Positions 1-5,416 of a stretch of DNA of 6,897 nt are shown here, in pieces. The notes beneath the pieces are model-generated. The model saw only the letters and a list, made by a program, of their open reading frames with translations, searched no databases and was not told the origin of the DNA. The stretch spans positions 1 through 6,897 of the forward strand of contig JBOHNM010000188.1 of NCBI GenBank assembly GCA_050730675.1, in the 5' to 3' direction. Source of the DNA: JBOHNM01 sp050730675. Lineage in GTDB: Bacteria; Planctomycetota; Phycisphaerae; Phycisphaerales; UBA1924. A program made the position numbers and the translations under genes. The stretch's first letter is position 1. Every line of letters starts with the position of its first letter.

Positions 1-12
1 GGGCTCCGGAGG

Positions 13-52
13 AGAAATGGCCAAAGGACCAAATGGCCAAATTGCCAAATGG
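13..52. repeat. Degenerate octamer tandem array, consensus CCAAATGG
   Basis: Five consecutive 8-bp units can be read: AGAAATGG, CCAAAGGA, CCAAATGG, CCAAATTG, CCAAATGG. Each differs from the consensus by no more than two bases. The period is not a multiple of three, which argues against selection on the overlapping open frame starting at 17, whose N-terminus is simply a translation of the array. Confidence 0.75.
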
Positions 53-95
53 GAAGAGGCGGAGAACGTGTCGCCTCTACCCATGGGCGGAGGAC

Positions 96-120
96 CGCGC
101 CGTTGCGCAATTCGTGGTCA
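96..120. repeat. Imperfect direct repeat, copy 1 (partner at 207-231)
   Basis: This 25-bp stretch matches 207-231 at 22 positions. The first 14 bases, CGCGCCGTTGCGCA, are identical, and both copies end GGTCA followed by a pyrimidine-rich tract. The offset is 111 bp. Outside the core the similarity fades quickly, as in a decayed duplication. Confidence 0.6.
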
Positions 121-206
121 TTTTTTTGAGTCAAGCGCGTGTTTGCATCGGGAAATGCCGATGCCGATGGAGGGGCGGAATTTGGCGATTGGCGCGGGGT
201 CGCGTG

Positions 207-231
207 CGCGCCGTTGCGCATTTTGCGGTCA
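207..231. repeat. Imperfect direct repeat, copy 2 (partner at 96-120)
   Basis: Second copy of the repeat at 96-120, with three mismatches over 25 bp. It is followed by a T/C-rich tract (232-241) that parallels the T-run at 121-127 after copy 1. Confidence 0.6.
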
Positions 232-266
232 CTTCTTCTTTCAGAGAAGTTGGGGGAGAGGAGCAA

Positions 267-352
267 GGGGCGTTGCCCCGGTAGGCACGGGACCGGCTGT
301 GCCATCGCCCGTGCGACGCTGAACGCAGCGCCGGAGCGGGCACCCGATGCCC
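267..352. other. Cluster of four short hairpins
   Basis: Four hairpins lie close together. 267-279 pairs GGGGC with GCCCC over a 3-nt loop. 284-303 pairs GGCACGG with CTGTGCC (one G-U) over 6 nt. 317-330 pairs CGCTG with CAGCG over the loop AACG. 338-352 pairs GGGCA with TGCCC over 5 nt. None is followed by a T-run, so they are not classical intrinsic terminators. Short hairpins are common in GC-rich DNA; the density is what makes the cluster notable. Confidence 0.45.
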
Positions 353-370
353 ACGACTCGTATTGGTTCC

Positions 371-402
371 GGCCACGGTCACATTCGGTCGGCCACGTTC
401 AC
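371..402. repeat. 12-bp direct repeat with 20-bp period
   Basis: GGCCACGGTCAC (371-382) recurs as GGCCACGTTCAC (391-402) with a single mismatch. The 20-bp offset is about two helical turns, so the copies would lie on the same DNA face, as regulator sites often do. They sit about 130 bp upstream of the gene at 534. No regulator is identifiable, and coincidence is possible. Confidence 0.35.
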
Positions 403-422
403 GCTTTGGGCCCGGAGGGCCA

Positions 423-489
423 GCGGTGGTTGCCAGGGGCGCAGCCGCGCAGCGGCCAGCTCCTGGTTGGCGCTCTTTTGTGCCACCGC
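423..489. other. Nested stem structure, possible structured RNA or palindromic repeat element
   Basis: Three nested stems can be drawn. The outer is GCGGTGG (423-429) with CCACCGC (483-489), 7 bp and perfect. The middle pairs 433-440 with 459-466, 8 bp with one G-U. The inner pairs GCCGC (444-448) with GCGGC (452-456) over the loop GCA. An alternative hairpin, GGCGC (469-473) with GTGCC (480-484) over a T-rich loop, competes for the outer stem, giving two possible folds. The element ends 44 bp before the gene at 534. It could be a small RNA, a leader element or a REP-like repeat. The pairing is directly visible; the role is unknown. Confidence 0.45.
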
Positions 490-521
490 CCGGAGGACGG
501 ACGAGAGTTAGAAAAGTGAGC

Positions 522-527
522 TAGAAT
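522..527 (+). promoter_or_regulatory. -10-like box TAGAAT placed for leaderless transcription
   Basis: TAGAAT matches the sigma-70 -10 consensus TATAAT at five of six positions and ends six bases before the ATG at 534. Transcription starting about 7 nt downstream would begin at or next to the start codon, giving a leaderless mRNA. This fits the absence of a Shine-Dalgarno sequence before this ATG. No good -35 element is seen at the usual distance. Confidence 0.4.
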
Positions 528-533
528 TCAATA

Positions 534-929
534 ATGGCCTCTCGCGGCTCATCAATCGGACGTCCGCGTGTCGGGCTGCTGTGCTGGTGCAGTTTCGTGG
601 CAGCCGCGGTTGCCGCGTGCCTGATCGCCGCAAGCTGCTGGTGGGTGCTGAAGTATGACGACGTGCGACGCCAGATGGAGTTTGGGCACGCCGGGGTGCT
701 CTACCGGGATGGCGGCGGGGCGGCGTACCCGGGAAAGTGGACGATTGAGAAGGCGAAGGCGCCCTGGGTGATCCTCATGCCAAACACGGGCGATGCCTTC
801 GGCACGGCGCGCTTGGCGATGGAAATCCCGCTCGCACCACTGCCGCTGGTGATCGCGCTGCCCGGCGTGGTGATCTTGCTGCGTCGGTGGATCGCGAAAC
901 CCGTGCATGCCGCACCGAGCCACCTATGA
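534..929 (+). CDS. Small two-helix membrane protein (131 aa), function unknown
   Basis: I do not recognise a characterised family. The protein has a basic N-terminus (Arg4, Arg10, Arg12), a first transmembrane segment at about residues 14-36 ending in a WW pair, and a polar, probably extracytoplasmic part at about 38-98. A second transmembrane segment follows at about 100-117, with basic RRW-IAK residues behind it. The layout, including the Trp pair after helix 1 and basic residues after helix 2, matches the two broken proteins encoded on the opposite strand at 1148-2261, so I infer a divergent member of the same family. It lacks their C-terminal zinc ribbon, and no ribbon is found in any frame just downstream. 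ATG 534 is the first start in frame; it has no Shine-Dalgarno, but a TAGAAT box lies just before it. It converges on the minus-strand genes. Confidence 0.65.
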   Translation: MASRGSSIGRPRVGLLCWCSFVAAAVAACLIAASCWWVLKYDDVRRQMEFGHAGVLYRDGGGAAYPGKWTIEKAKAPWVILMPNTGDAFGTARLAMEIPLAPLPLVIALPGVVILLRRWIAKPVHAAPSHL

Positions 930-1023
930 GATCGCGTGGGGGCAGCGCGGCACAGGGATGCTGCAGGCGAAGCAAGCCCACACGCATGGAGGATGAGCGA
1001 TTAAGAGCGGAGCCGGCACCGGA

Positions 1024-1128
1024 CTATTTCGTGACATCCCGTGGCGCTTGAGTTCCTTCGGTCTTAGCGTCCGTTGTGACGCGTACCACGCGGAAGCCGT
1101 AGTAATCGATGGTCCTCTGACGCGGGAT
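1024..1128 (-). pseudogene. C-terminal remnant of an FGE/SUMF1-type gene
   Basis: Reading the minus strand towards the TAG at 1026-1024 gives about 34 codons containing IDYYGFRVVRV. The GFRVVR motif is the characteristic C-terminal end of formylglycine-generating-enzyme/SUMF1-type (FGE-sulfatase) domains, which are abundant in planctomycetes. The frame is closed upstream by a TGA at 1155-1153, and no start or body of an FGE domain (normally over 200 residues) precedes it. Instead the zinc-ribbon gene ends at 1148, about 20 bp upstream. This looks like a 3' scrap left when the rest of the gene was deleted or replaced. The call rests on one short motif plus a plausible stop, so it is tentative. 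Confidence 0.4.
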
Positions 1129-1147
1129 GTTTGGGCATCGCACCGAA

Positions 1148-1706
1148 CTACCTCACCGACATCGCCGCGCCACACTCCGGGCACACACTCTCCGCCCCGA
1201 GGCCCGACAGGTCGTACCCGCACTTGACGCACACCCCCGTCATCGCGCGGCGGCGGGCCCGACGCCCGGACCACACCAACCACCCGCCGCCGAGGAGAGA
1301 TGCGAGGGCAAAGGGCCAAGGAAGGATGAACAGCAGTCTCTTCGCGCCGATGACTGAGGTGTAACGCCCTCCGTCGACGTACATGACAATCCCCAGTCGA
1401 ACGGTCGATGCCGAGGTGTCGTCTTTCCATTTGTCGCCTGAAATGACCCAATTCCAGTAACCCGCGGCACGGGTGATCTGCAAACCATTCCCCTTCAACG
1501 GATCGTCGGTTTCGACCAGAGCGAGTTTCCCGTCATATGCCCTCACTTGCCACGGCCAGGCCGTGTACATCAAGAACCACCACCGCGACGCCCCCCACAC
1601 ACCCGTGATCAGCACGCCGATCACCAGAAGAGTCCCACCCCGCCACTCGCCGCTTGCGCCCAGCCCTCAACTTCTTCTTGCTGGTGCTCGCGGCGCCGTC
1701 GGCCAT
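1148..1706 (-). pseudogene. Two-helix zinc-ribbon membrane protein, copy 1, frameshifted
   Basis: The conserved part has a transmembrane helix (LLVIGVLITGVW, then the RWW motif), a polar region of about 80 residues, a second helix (about FILPWPFALASLLGGGWLVW), a GRRARRR basic cluster and a C-terminal zinc ribbon with CVKC and CPEC pairs 12 residues apart. The natural start appears to be ATG 1706 (MADG), because the same DNA around ATG-GC-GACGGC precedes copy 2. From that ATG the frame runs through a basic stretch to VAGW and is then out of phase with helix 1: GACT (1634-1631) stands where copy 2 has a three-base codon, a net +1. The intact frame downstream has only a GTG at 1624, which would cut into helix 1, and it is closed upstream by a TGA at 1669-1667. 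Function is unknown; the ribbon should bind zinc on the cytoplasmic side. Confidence 0.7.
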
Positions 1707-1724
1707 CACCAGAGTCTACCGCGC
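1695..1724 (-). repeat. Junction repeat of the 577-bp tandem duplication, copy 1 (partner at 2272-2301)
   Basis: On the minus strand this 30-bp segment holds the last codons of the upstream gene (GCGCGGTAG), a short spacer and the start of the next gene (ATGGCCGACGGC). It matches 2272-2301 at 27 of 30 positions. The TAG-to-ATG spacing is 9 nt in both, and both landmarks are offset by exactly 577 bp, which defines the tandem unit. Confidence 0.75.
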
Positions 1725-2261
1725 CGCCGCCACGCCGCACTCCGGGCACGGGCCCTCAGCCACGATTCCCCTCAGGTCATACCCGCACGCGGCACAGTGA
1801 TTGGTCATTTCCCGCCGCCGCGCCCGTCTTCCCAATCACACCAGCCGACCGCCGCCGACCAGCGTGCCAAGGGCCAATGGCCACAGCACGACTTGCAGAA
1901 CCTTGACCACGCCGCCTCCCCAGACGCAGTACGCCACGATCCCCAGATTGCCGTCAACGTCCAGCGGCGCACCGTGGAACTTCTCGTTGCTGACCGACCA
2001 CGCCCAGCGGCGGTCCGACGCTTCGAGACGGCTGAACCGCCACCCACCCGGCCCGCTCGGAACGAAGCTGAACGCTCCGCGTTCGAGTACTCCACCCGTG
2101 CAAATGACGTCCCACCCATCCCCCGAGTACCCGAACCACCACCGCTGCGATGCACTCCACACACCCGTGACCAGCACGCCGAGCGCCACAAGCACCCACC
2201 CCGCTACCTGCCGCGTGCGCCCGGCGCCCGCCCTCGGCTTCCGTTTCCTTTTCCTCTGCAT
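1716..2261 (-). pseudogene. Two-helix zinc-ribbon membrane protein, copy 2, interrupted by in-frame TGA
   Basis: This paralogue of the 1148-1706 gene begins at ATG 2261 with a very basic N-terminus (MQRKRKRKPRAG). Helix 1 (VLVALGVLVTGVW), a QRWW motif, a polar middle and helix 2 (about VLWPLALGTLVGGGRLV) follow. A TGA at 1838-1836 then stops the frame after 141 codons. The same frame continues for 39 more codons as GRRARRR and a zinc ribbon (CAAC...CPEC) to a TAG at 1718-1716, aligning residue for residue with copy 1. The TGA occupies the position of a Trp (TGG) in copy 1, so one G-to-A change explains it. The product would lose its basic tail and ribbon. Another ATG at 2283 (MADG) matches the copy 1 start but is out of frame. 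Confidence 0.75.
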
Positions 2262-2271
2262 TCGCGAAATG

Positions 2272-2301
2272 GCCGTCCGCCATCACCCCAGTCTACCGCG
2301 C
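2272..2301 (-). repeat. Junction repeat of the tandem duplication, copy 2, upstream of the array
   Basis: The same 30-bp junction occurs before copy 2, including a TAG (2295-2293) preceded by GCGCGG. No gene body lies behind that stop codon, so the segment looks like the tail end of a further, lost copy of the tandem gene. The ATG at 2283 within it is not in frame with the copy 2 protein. Confidence 0.7.
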
Positions 2302-2324
2302 ACTCTACAACCGAAACTCATCCA

Positions 2325-2354
2325 ATCCGTGCCCATCTGCGTCAATCCGCGTGG
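2325..2354. repeat. Three 10-bp units, ATCCGTGCCC type
   Basis: Consecutive units ATCCGTGCCC, ATCTGCGTCA and ATCCGCGTGG share the ATCYG core at an exact 10-bp spacing. The period is not codon-like but is close to one helical turn. From memory, similar 'ATCCGTG/ATCTGTG' intergenic repeats occur in many planctomycetes and related environmental bacteria; I cannot check that here. Confidence 0.6.
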
Positions 2355-2367
2355 GTCTTCGCCTTCC

Positions 2368-2397
2368 TCTGTGTCACTTTGTGCCCTCTGTGGTGAA
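2368..2397. repeat. Three ~10-bp units, TCTGTG type
   Basis: Units TCTGTGTCAC, TTTGTGCCC and TCTGTGGTGA recur with spacings of 10 and 9 bp. Read on the minus strand this is the familiar CACAGAG-type intergenic repeat seen in diverse environmental bacteria (from memory). It ends about 55 bp upstream of a -10-like box for the gene at 2504. Confidence 0.6.
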
Positions 2398-2449
2398 CCG
2401 CCTTACTCCAATCGCTCCACTCCCTTCCACTGGCGATCCGCCCCCCGCG

Positions 2450-2458
2450 TGGTATGCT
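2450..2458 (+). promoter_or_regulatory. Candidate extended -10 promoter for the 966-aa secreted protein
   Basis: TGGTATGCT is an extended -10 element (TG-N followed by TATGCT, four of six matches to TATAAT). It would start transcription near 2465 and leave a 5' leader of about 40 nt before the ATG at 2504. The expected -35 region (about 2429-2435) has no good match to TTGACA, which extended -10 promoters tolerate. Confidence 0.35.
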
Positions 2459-2503
2459 CCCTCCACGCCGCTGCTTCTCCACACTCGCCGCGGCCAACGG
2501 GGT

Positions 2504-5404
2504 ATGAGCATGATGCGTCGCATGGCCTTGCGCTGCGGGTCGATGGTCGCGGTTGTCACCCTTGTGGGTGCCGCGGCCATCGCCCAGCCCGGCGTCACCA
2601 TGATCCCGCAGGGGATCTTCTATTCGACCGAGGCGAATGCGATCTCCCCCAACGGGCGCTTCATCATCGGTTTCTCAATCGGTTTGGGCACCGGGATCAA
2701 CCAGTTCCGCGCGGACCGGCAAACACCCCCGCTGGAGGCGATCTCGCTGCTGGATGCGCCGGGGACGGTCGCGTGGCCGGTCAGCGTCGTGCTCGACAAT
2801 GGCTCGATCCTCGGCCACTACCGCCCGGACTCCGGCACGTTCGATTCGCTCGGCGGGCTGACACCCAGCGCCCCGGGCGCGGGCACATTGGTCTCACAGG
2901 CATCGATCAGCCCGGCCACACGGTTCAAGGACATCGTCGCCTCGCCCGACGGCACGCTCATCGCCGCGACCACGCACAACGACAGCGGCTTCTCCCGCGC
3001 CGGCCAGATTTTCTACACGCCCGGCGCCGGAGGGAGCATCTCCTTCTCGCAGCTGCCGGTGCCGATGGTCTCCACGCTCGCGGCGGGCCGCACACTCGCC
3101 GGCCTGCCGGTGATCGTGGGCCTCGACGACCAGAACCGCGTCATCCGCTACGCGCCCTCGACGGGGATCGCGACCGTGGTCACCACCGCGCCGTTCACCA
3201 TCACCGCCAGTTCGCAGGACGGAAGGGTCTTGGCGGGCTTCGGCGTCGATGGCCCCAAACGCTGGAGCGCCGACCGCGGCGTGGAGCCCCTCGGACTCGC
3301 CGGGCTCAACTTTGTCAAGCCCACCGCCATCAGCGCCGACGGCACCACGATCGTCGGCATCGGTGTGCGCCCGGGGGGACCGAGTGTCAACGGCATCAGC
3401 GACGCAATTGTGTGGCGTGACGGTGCGCTGGCGGCCAACATCTGGTCCATCGTCCCCGAACCGATCGCCGGGGTGAGCCAGACGGGCATCACGTGGCTCA
3501 GCGGCCTCACACCCGACGGCTCGACGGTCGTGGGTGCGCTTGACACCGAGCCCCTGGCGACCGCATTCGACACCGACCGGGCGTTCTTCGCGGTCCTTCC
3601 ACCAGGCCGCGGCGAGACCTGCTCCAACCCCATTCCTGTGACCTATGGCACGACCTTCGCCAGCACGCGCGGGGCCAACCGCAGCGCGAGCCAGCCGGGG
3701 GCCGGCGTGACCTGCACGATCAACGAAGCCGCCGCCCCCGACATCTTCTTCACCTTTGTCCCCGCCGCCAACGAGACCGTCGTCATCGACACCTGCGGCA
3801 GCGACTTTGACACCACGCTGGCGATGACGACCCTGCCGGGCGGTTGCGGGTCGGGGGGCACGGGCGTGGCGTGCAACGACGACGCCGTCCCCGCATGCAC
3901 CACCGGGCTCGCGAGCAACTCGCGCATGTCGGCCAACGTCTTCGCGGGCCAGGCCTACTGGATCCGCGTCAGCGGCTGGAACGGCAACAAAGGCGCGGTG
4001 CGGCTCAACATCACAGCGCCCAACCGCCCCGCCAACGATCTGTGCTCCACCGCCACGCCGATCCAGGTCGGCCACACGCTGCCGTTCAACCTCGCCGGCG
4101 CGATCACCGACACCTCACCCCCGAACACCCCCTGCACGCTCACCCTCTCCAGCGACGTCTGGTTCTCCTGCACGGCCCAGCAGGCGGGGAGCCTGACGTT
4201 CGACACCTGCGGCAGCGGCGCGAACATGGGGATCAACGTCTACGACGGGTCGGCCTGCGTATTTTCGCAGTCACCGATCCGCTGCTCCACCGTGGGCTGC
4301 ACGACCGGCGGCGCATCGGTCACGGTTCCGTGTACGGCTGGTCAGTCGTTCCTCATCCGTGTCGGCGGCCTCTTCGGCGCGGTGGTCTCCGGCAACTTCA
4401 CCGCCCGCTTCACCTGCGACACATCGGCCTTCGACGCCTACCGCTCGGCCGTCCTGGCCGACAACCCGCTGGGCTTCTGGCGGTTCAACGATTCCGGCGA
4501 CATCACTGCGGCCGACCAGCGTCAGACACTCGCGGCATCGACGCAGTGCGGCGACTACCCGGGCGAGTACACCGGGAATCCCGGCCGGGCGCAGTACGGG
4601 CTGTGGGGCACGGGACTGCAGCTCGCCGGCAACGGCGCGGGCATCGATTACATCAATGCGCCGCCGCCGGCCTCCGGCAATAGCTGCGGACCCACAGGAT
4701 CGTGGACGATCGAAGGGTGGGTGAAAACGACGGCCTCGGAGGCGGGCGTGCTCATGACCCAGCGCCAGATCCCCTCGGACAACTCGCCGACGCTGCTCAT
4801 CGGCTACACCCCCTCGGGCATCCCACGGCCCGGTCGCGTGATGCTCGTCAACGACGGCCCCGGCCAGTTTTCCGGCGCGATTTCCACCCGTCGCGTGGAC
4901 GACGGCCGCTGGCACCACATCGTCGGCGTCCGCGAGTTCATCGTCTTCCAGGGATGGTTCTACCGCGTTTATGTGGACGGCGTCCTCGAGGGAACCAACA
5001 ACCTCTTGATGTTCGGCGGGCTCACGCCCGCGGCGCCCAACATCGCCAGCGCCTGGGTCATCGGCAAGTGCCCCGCCTGGGCGCCGGGCGGCGCGCCGTT
5101 CAACGGGCAGCTCGACGAGGTCGCCCTCTACTGCAACGCGCTGCCGCCGGCACGCATCGGCGAGCACTGGCGCATCGGCCGGCGCTGGTGCAACCCCGCC
5201 GACCTCGTCGGCCTCGGTGGCGTGCCGCAGCCCGACGGCGTCATCACTCCCGACGACCTGGTCCGGTTCCTCGACGCGTTCTTCAACAACAACCTCATCA
5301 CCGCGGACATCGCGACCGTCGGCGGCACCCTCGGCCCCGACGGCCAACTCACCGCCGACGACGTGGTCGTCTTCCTGCAGCAGTTCTTCGCCGGGTGCCC
5401 GTGA
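2504..5404 (+). CDS. Secreted multidomain protein with HAF-like repeats, two PPC-like domains, LamG and GC-type dockerin (966 aa)
   Basis: An exported, probably surface-associated protein; no enzyme domain is visible. A signal peptide covers residues 1-27 (RR, then SMVAVVTLVGAAAIA, likely cleaved after AIA). Residues ~30-365 hold HAF-like extracellular repeats with motifs such as ISPNGRFIIG, ISADGTTIVG and LTPDGSTVVG. Two similar beta-sandwich domains resembling bacterial pre-peptidase C-terminal (PPC) domains follow at ~370-505 and ~507-638, each with NPI/TPI, DIFFTF/DVWFSC, DTCGS and an IRVSG/IRVGG strand. A LamG/concanavalin A-like domain spans ~650-892 (ADNPLGFWRFND, SWTIEGWVKT, GRWHHIVGV, YVDG, GQLDEVALY). 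Residues 895-966 are a dockerin-like pair with EF-hand-type PDGVITPDDL and PDGQLTADDV, ending FFAGCP. ATG 2504 has a purine-rich ACGGGG just before it; ATG 2510 or 2513 would keep the signal peptide. A longer reading from 2351 would only add repeat-derived residues. Substrate and partner are unknown. Confidence 0.9.
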   Translation: MSMMRRMALRCGSMVAVVTLVGAAAIAQPGVTMIPQGIFYSTEANAISPNGRFIIGFSIGLGTGINQFRADRQTPPLEAISLLDAPGTVAWPVSVVLDNGSILGHYRPDSGTFDSLGGLTPSAPGAGTLVSQASISPATRFKDIVASPDGTLIAATTHNDSGFSRAGQIFYTPGAGGSISFSQLPVPMVSTLAAGRTLAGLPVIVGLDDQNRVIRYAPSTGIATVVTTAPFTITASSQDGRVLAGFGVDGPKRWSADRGVEPLGLAGLNFVKPTAISADGTTIVGIGVRPGGPSVNGISDAIVWRDGALAANIWSIVPEPIAGVSQTGITWLSGLTPDGSTVVGALDTEPLATAFDTDRAFFAVLPPGRGETCSNPIPVTYGTTFASTRGANRSASQPGAGVTCTINEAAAPDIFFTFVPAANETVVIDTCGSDFDTTLAMTTLPGGCGSGGTGVACNDDAVPACTTGLASNSRMSANVFAGQAYWIRVSGWNGNKGAVRLNITAPNRPANDLCSTATPIQVGHTLPFNLAGAITDTSPPNTPCTLTLSSDVWFSCTAQQAGSLTFDTCGSGANMGINVYDGSACVFSQSPIRCSTVGCTTGGASVTVPCTAGQSFLIRVGGLFGAVVSGNFTARFTCDTSAFDAYRSAVLADNPLGFWRFNDSGDITAADQRQTLAASTQCGDYPGEYTGNPGRAQYGLWGTGLQLAGNGAGIDYINAPPPASGNSCGPTGSWTIEGWVKTTASEAGVLMTQRQIPSDNSPTLLIGYTPSGIPRPGRVMLVNDGPGQFSGAISTRRVDDGRWHHIVGVREFIVFQGWFYRVYVDGVLEGTNNLLMFGGLTPAAPNIASAWVIGKCPAWAPGGAPFNGQLDEVALYCNALPPARIGEHWRIGRRWCNPADLVGLGGVPQPDGVITPDDLVRFLDAFFNNNLITADIATVGGTLGPDGQLTADDVVVFLQQFFAGCP

Positions 5405-5416
5405 CCGCGGATTCGT

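Larger units (their letters stand above)
1..533. other. Gene-free region rich in repeats and hairpins
   Basis: I find no credible protein gene here. The open frames at 17-322 and 139-519 give Arg/Gly/Ala-rich translations with no recognisable domain, no hydrophobic segment and mutual overlap, as expected by chance at this GC content. The region instead holds an octamer tandem array (13-52), a 25-bp imperfect direct repeat (96-120 and 207-231), several short perfect hairpins between 267 and 352, a 12-bp direct repeat with a 20-bp period (371-382 and 391-402), and a nested stem structure (423-489). The last 15 bases hold a promoter-like box for the gene at 534. It may be a decayed intergenic repeat cluster or may encode a structured RNA. 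Confidence 0.6.

Noticed and set aside
469..484. Intrinsic terminator based on the CTCTTTTG T-run
   Set aside because: The T-rich stretch is in the loop, not after the stem, and no upstream gene is available to terminate.
17..519. Open frames at 17-322 and 139-519 (+) as small genes
   Set aside because: They overlap in different frames, begin in or run through repeats and hairpins, are Arg/Gly/Ala-rich, and show no domain, helix or credible ribosome binding site pattern.
1624..1634. Programmed +1 frameshift in copy 1
   Set aside because: No recognisable slippery site or stop codon at the shift, and copy 2 encodes the same segment without any shift. A mutation or sequence error is simpler.
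1836..1838. UGA read as tryptophan or selenocysteine
   Set aside because: Intact genes in the window end in TGA, the paralogue has an ordinary TGG, and no selenocysteine insertion hairpin is evident directly after the codon.
1473..2396. 307-aa plus-strand open frame antisense to the zinc-ribbon pair
   Set aside because: The translation is Pro/Arg/His-rich and low in complexity. The minus strand carries recognisable helices and zinc ribbons, so this is a GC-driven shadow.
2325..2397. CRISPR-like array
   Set aside because: Units are only about 10 bp, directly abutting and degenerate, with no spacers and no cas genes.
2351..2503. N-terminal extension of the exoprotein from a start at 2351
   Set aside because: It would translate the TCTGTG repeat and the promoter-like box and bury the signal peptide 51 residues inside the protein.
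1801..3420. 539-aa plus-strand open frame
   Set aside because: It overlaps the real exoprotein gene in another frame and is dominated by Arg, His and Pro without domains.
2894..5347. Long minus-strand open frames (2894-4075 and 4271-5347) opposite the exoprotein gene
   Set aside because: They are Val/Asp/Gly/Arg-rich mirror frames of a GC-rich gene whose plus-strand product has a signal peptide and several recognisable domains.
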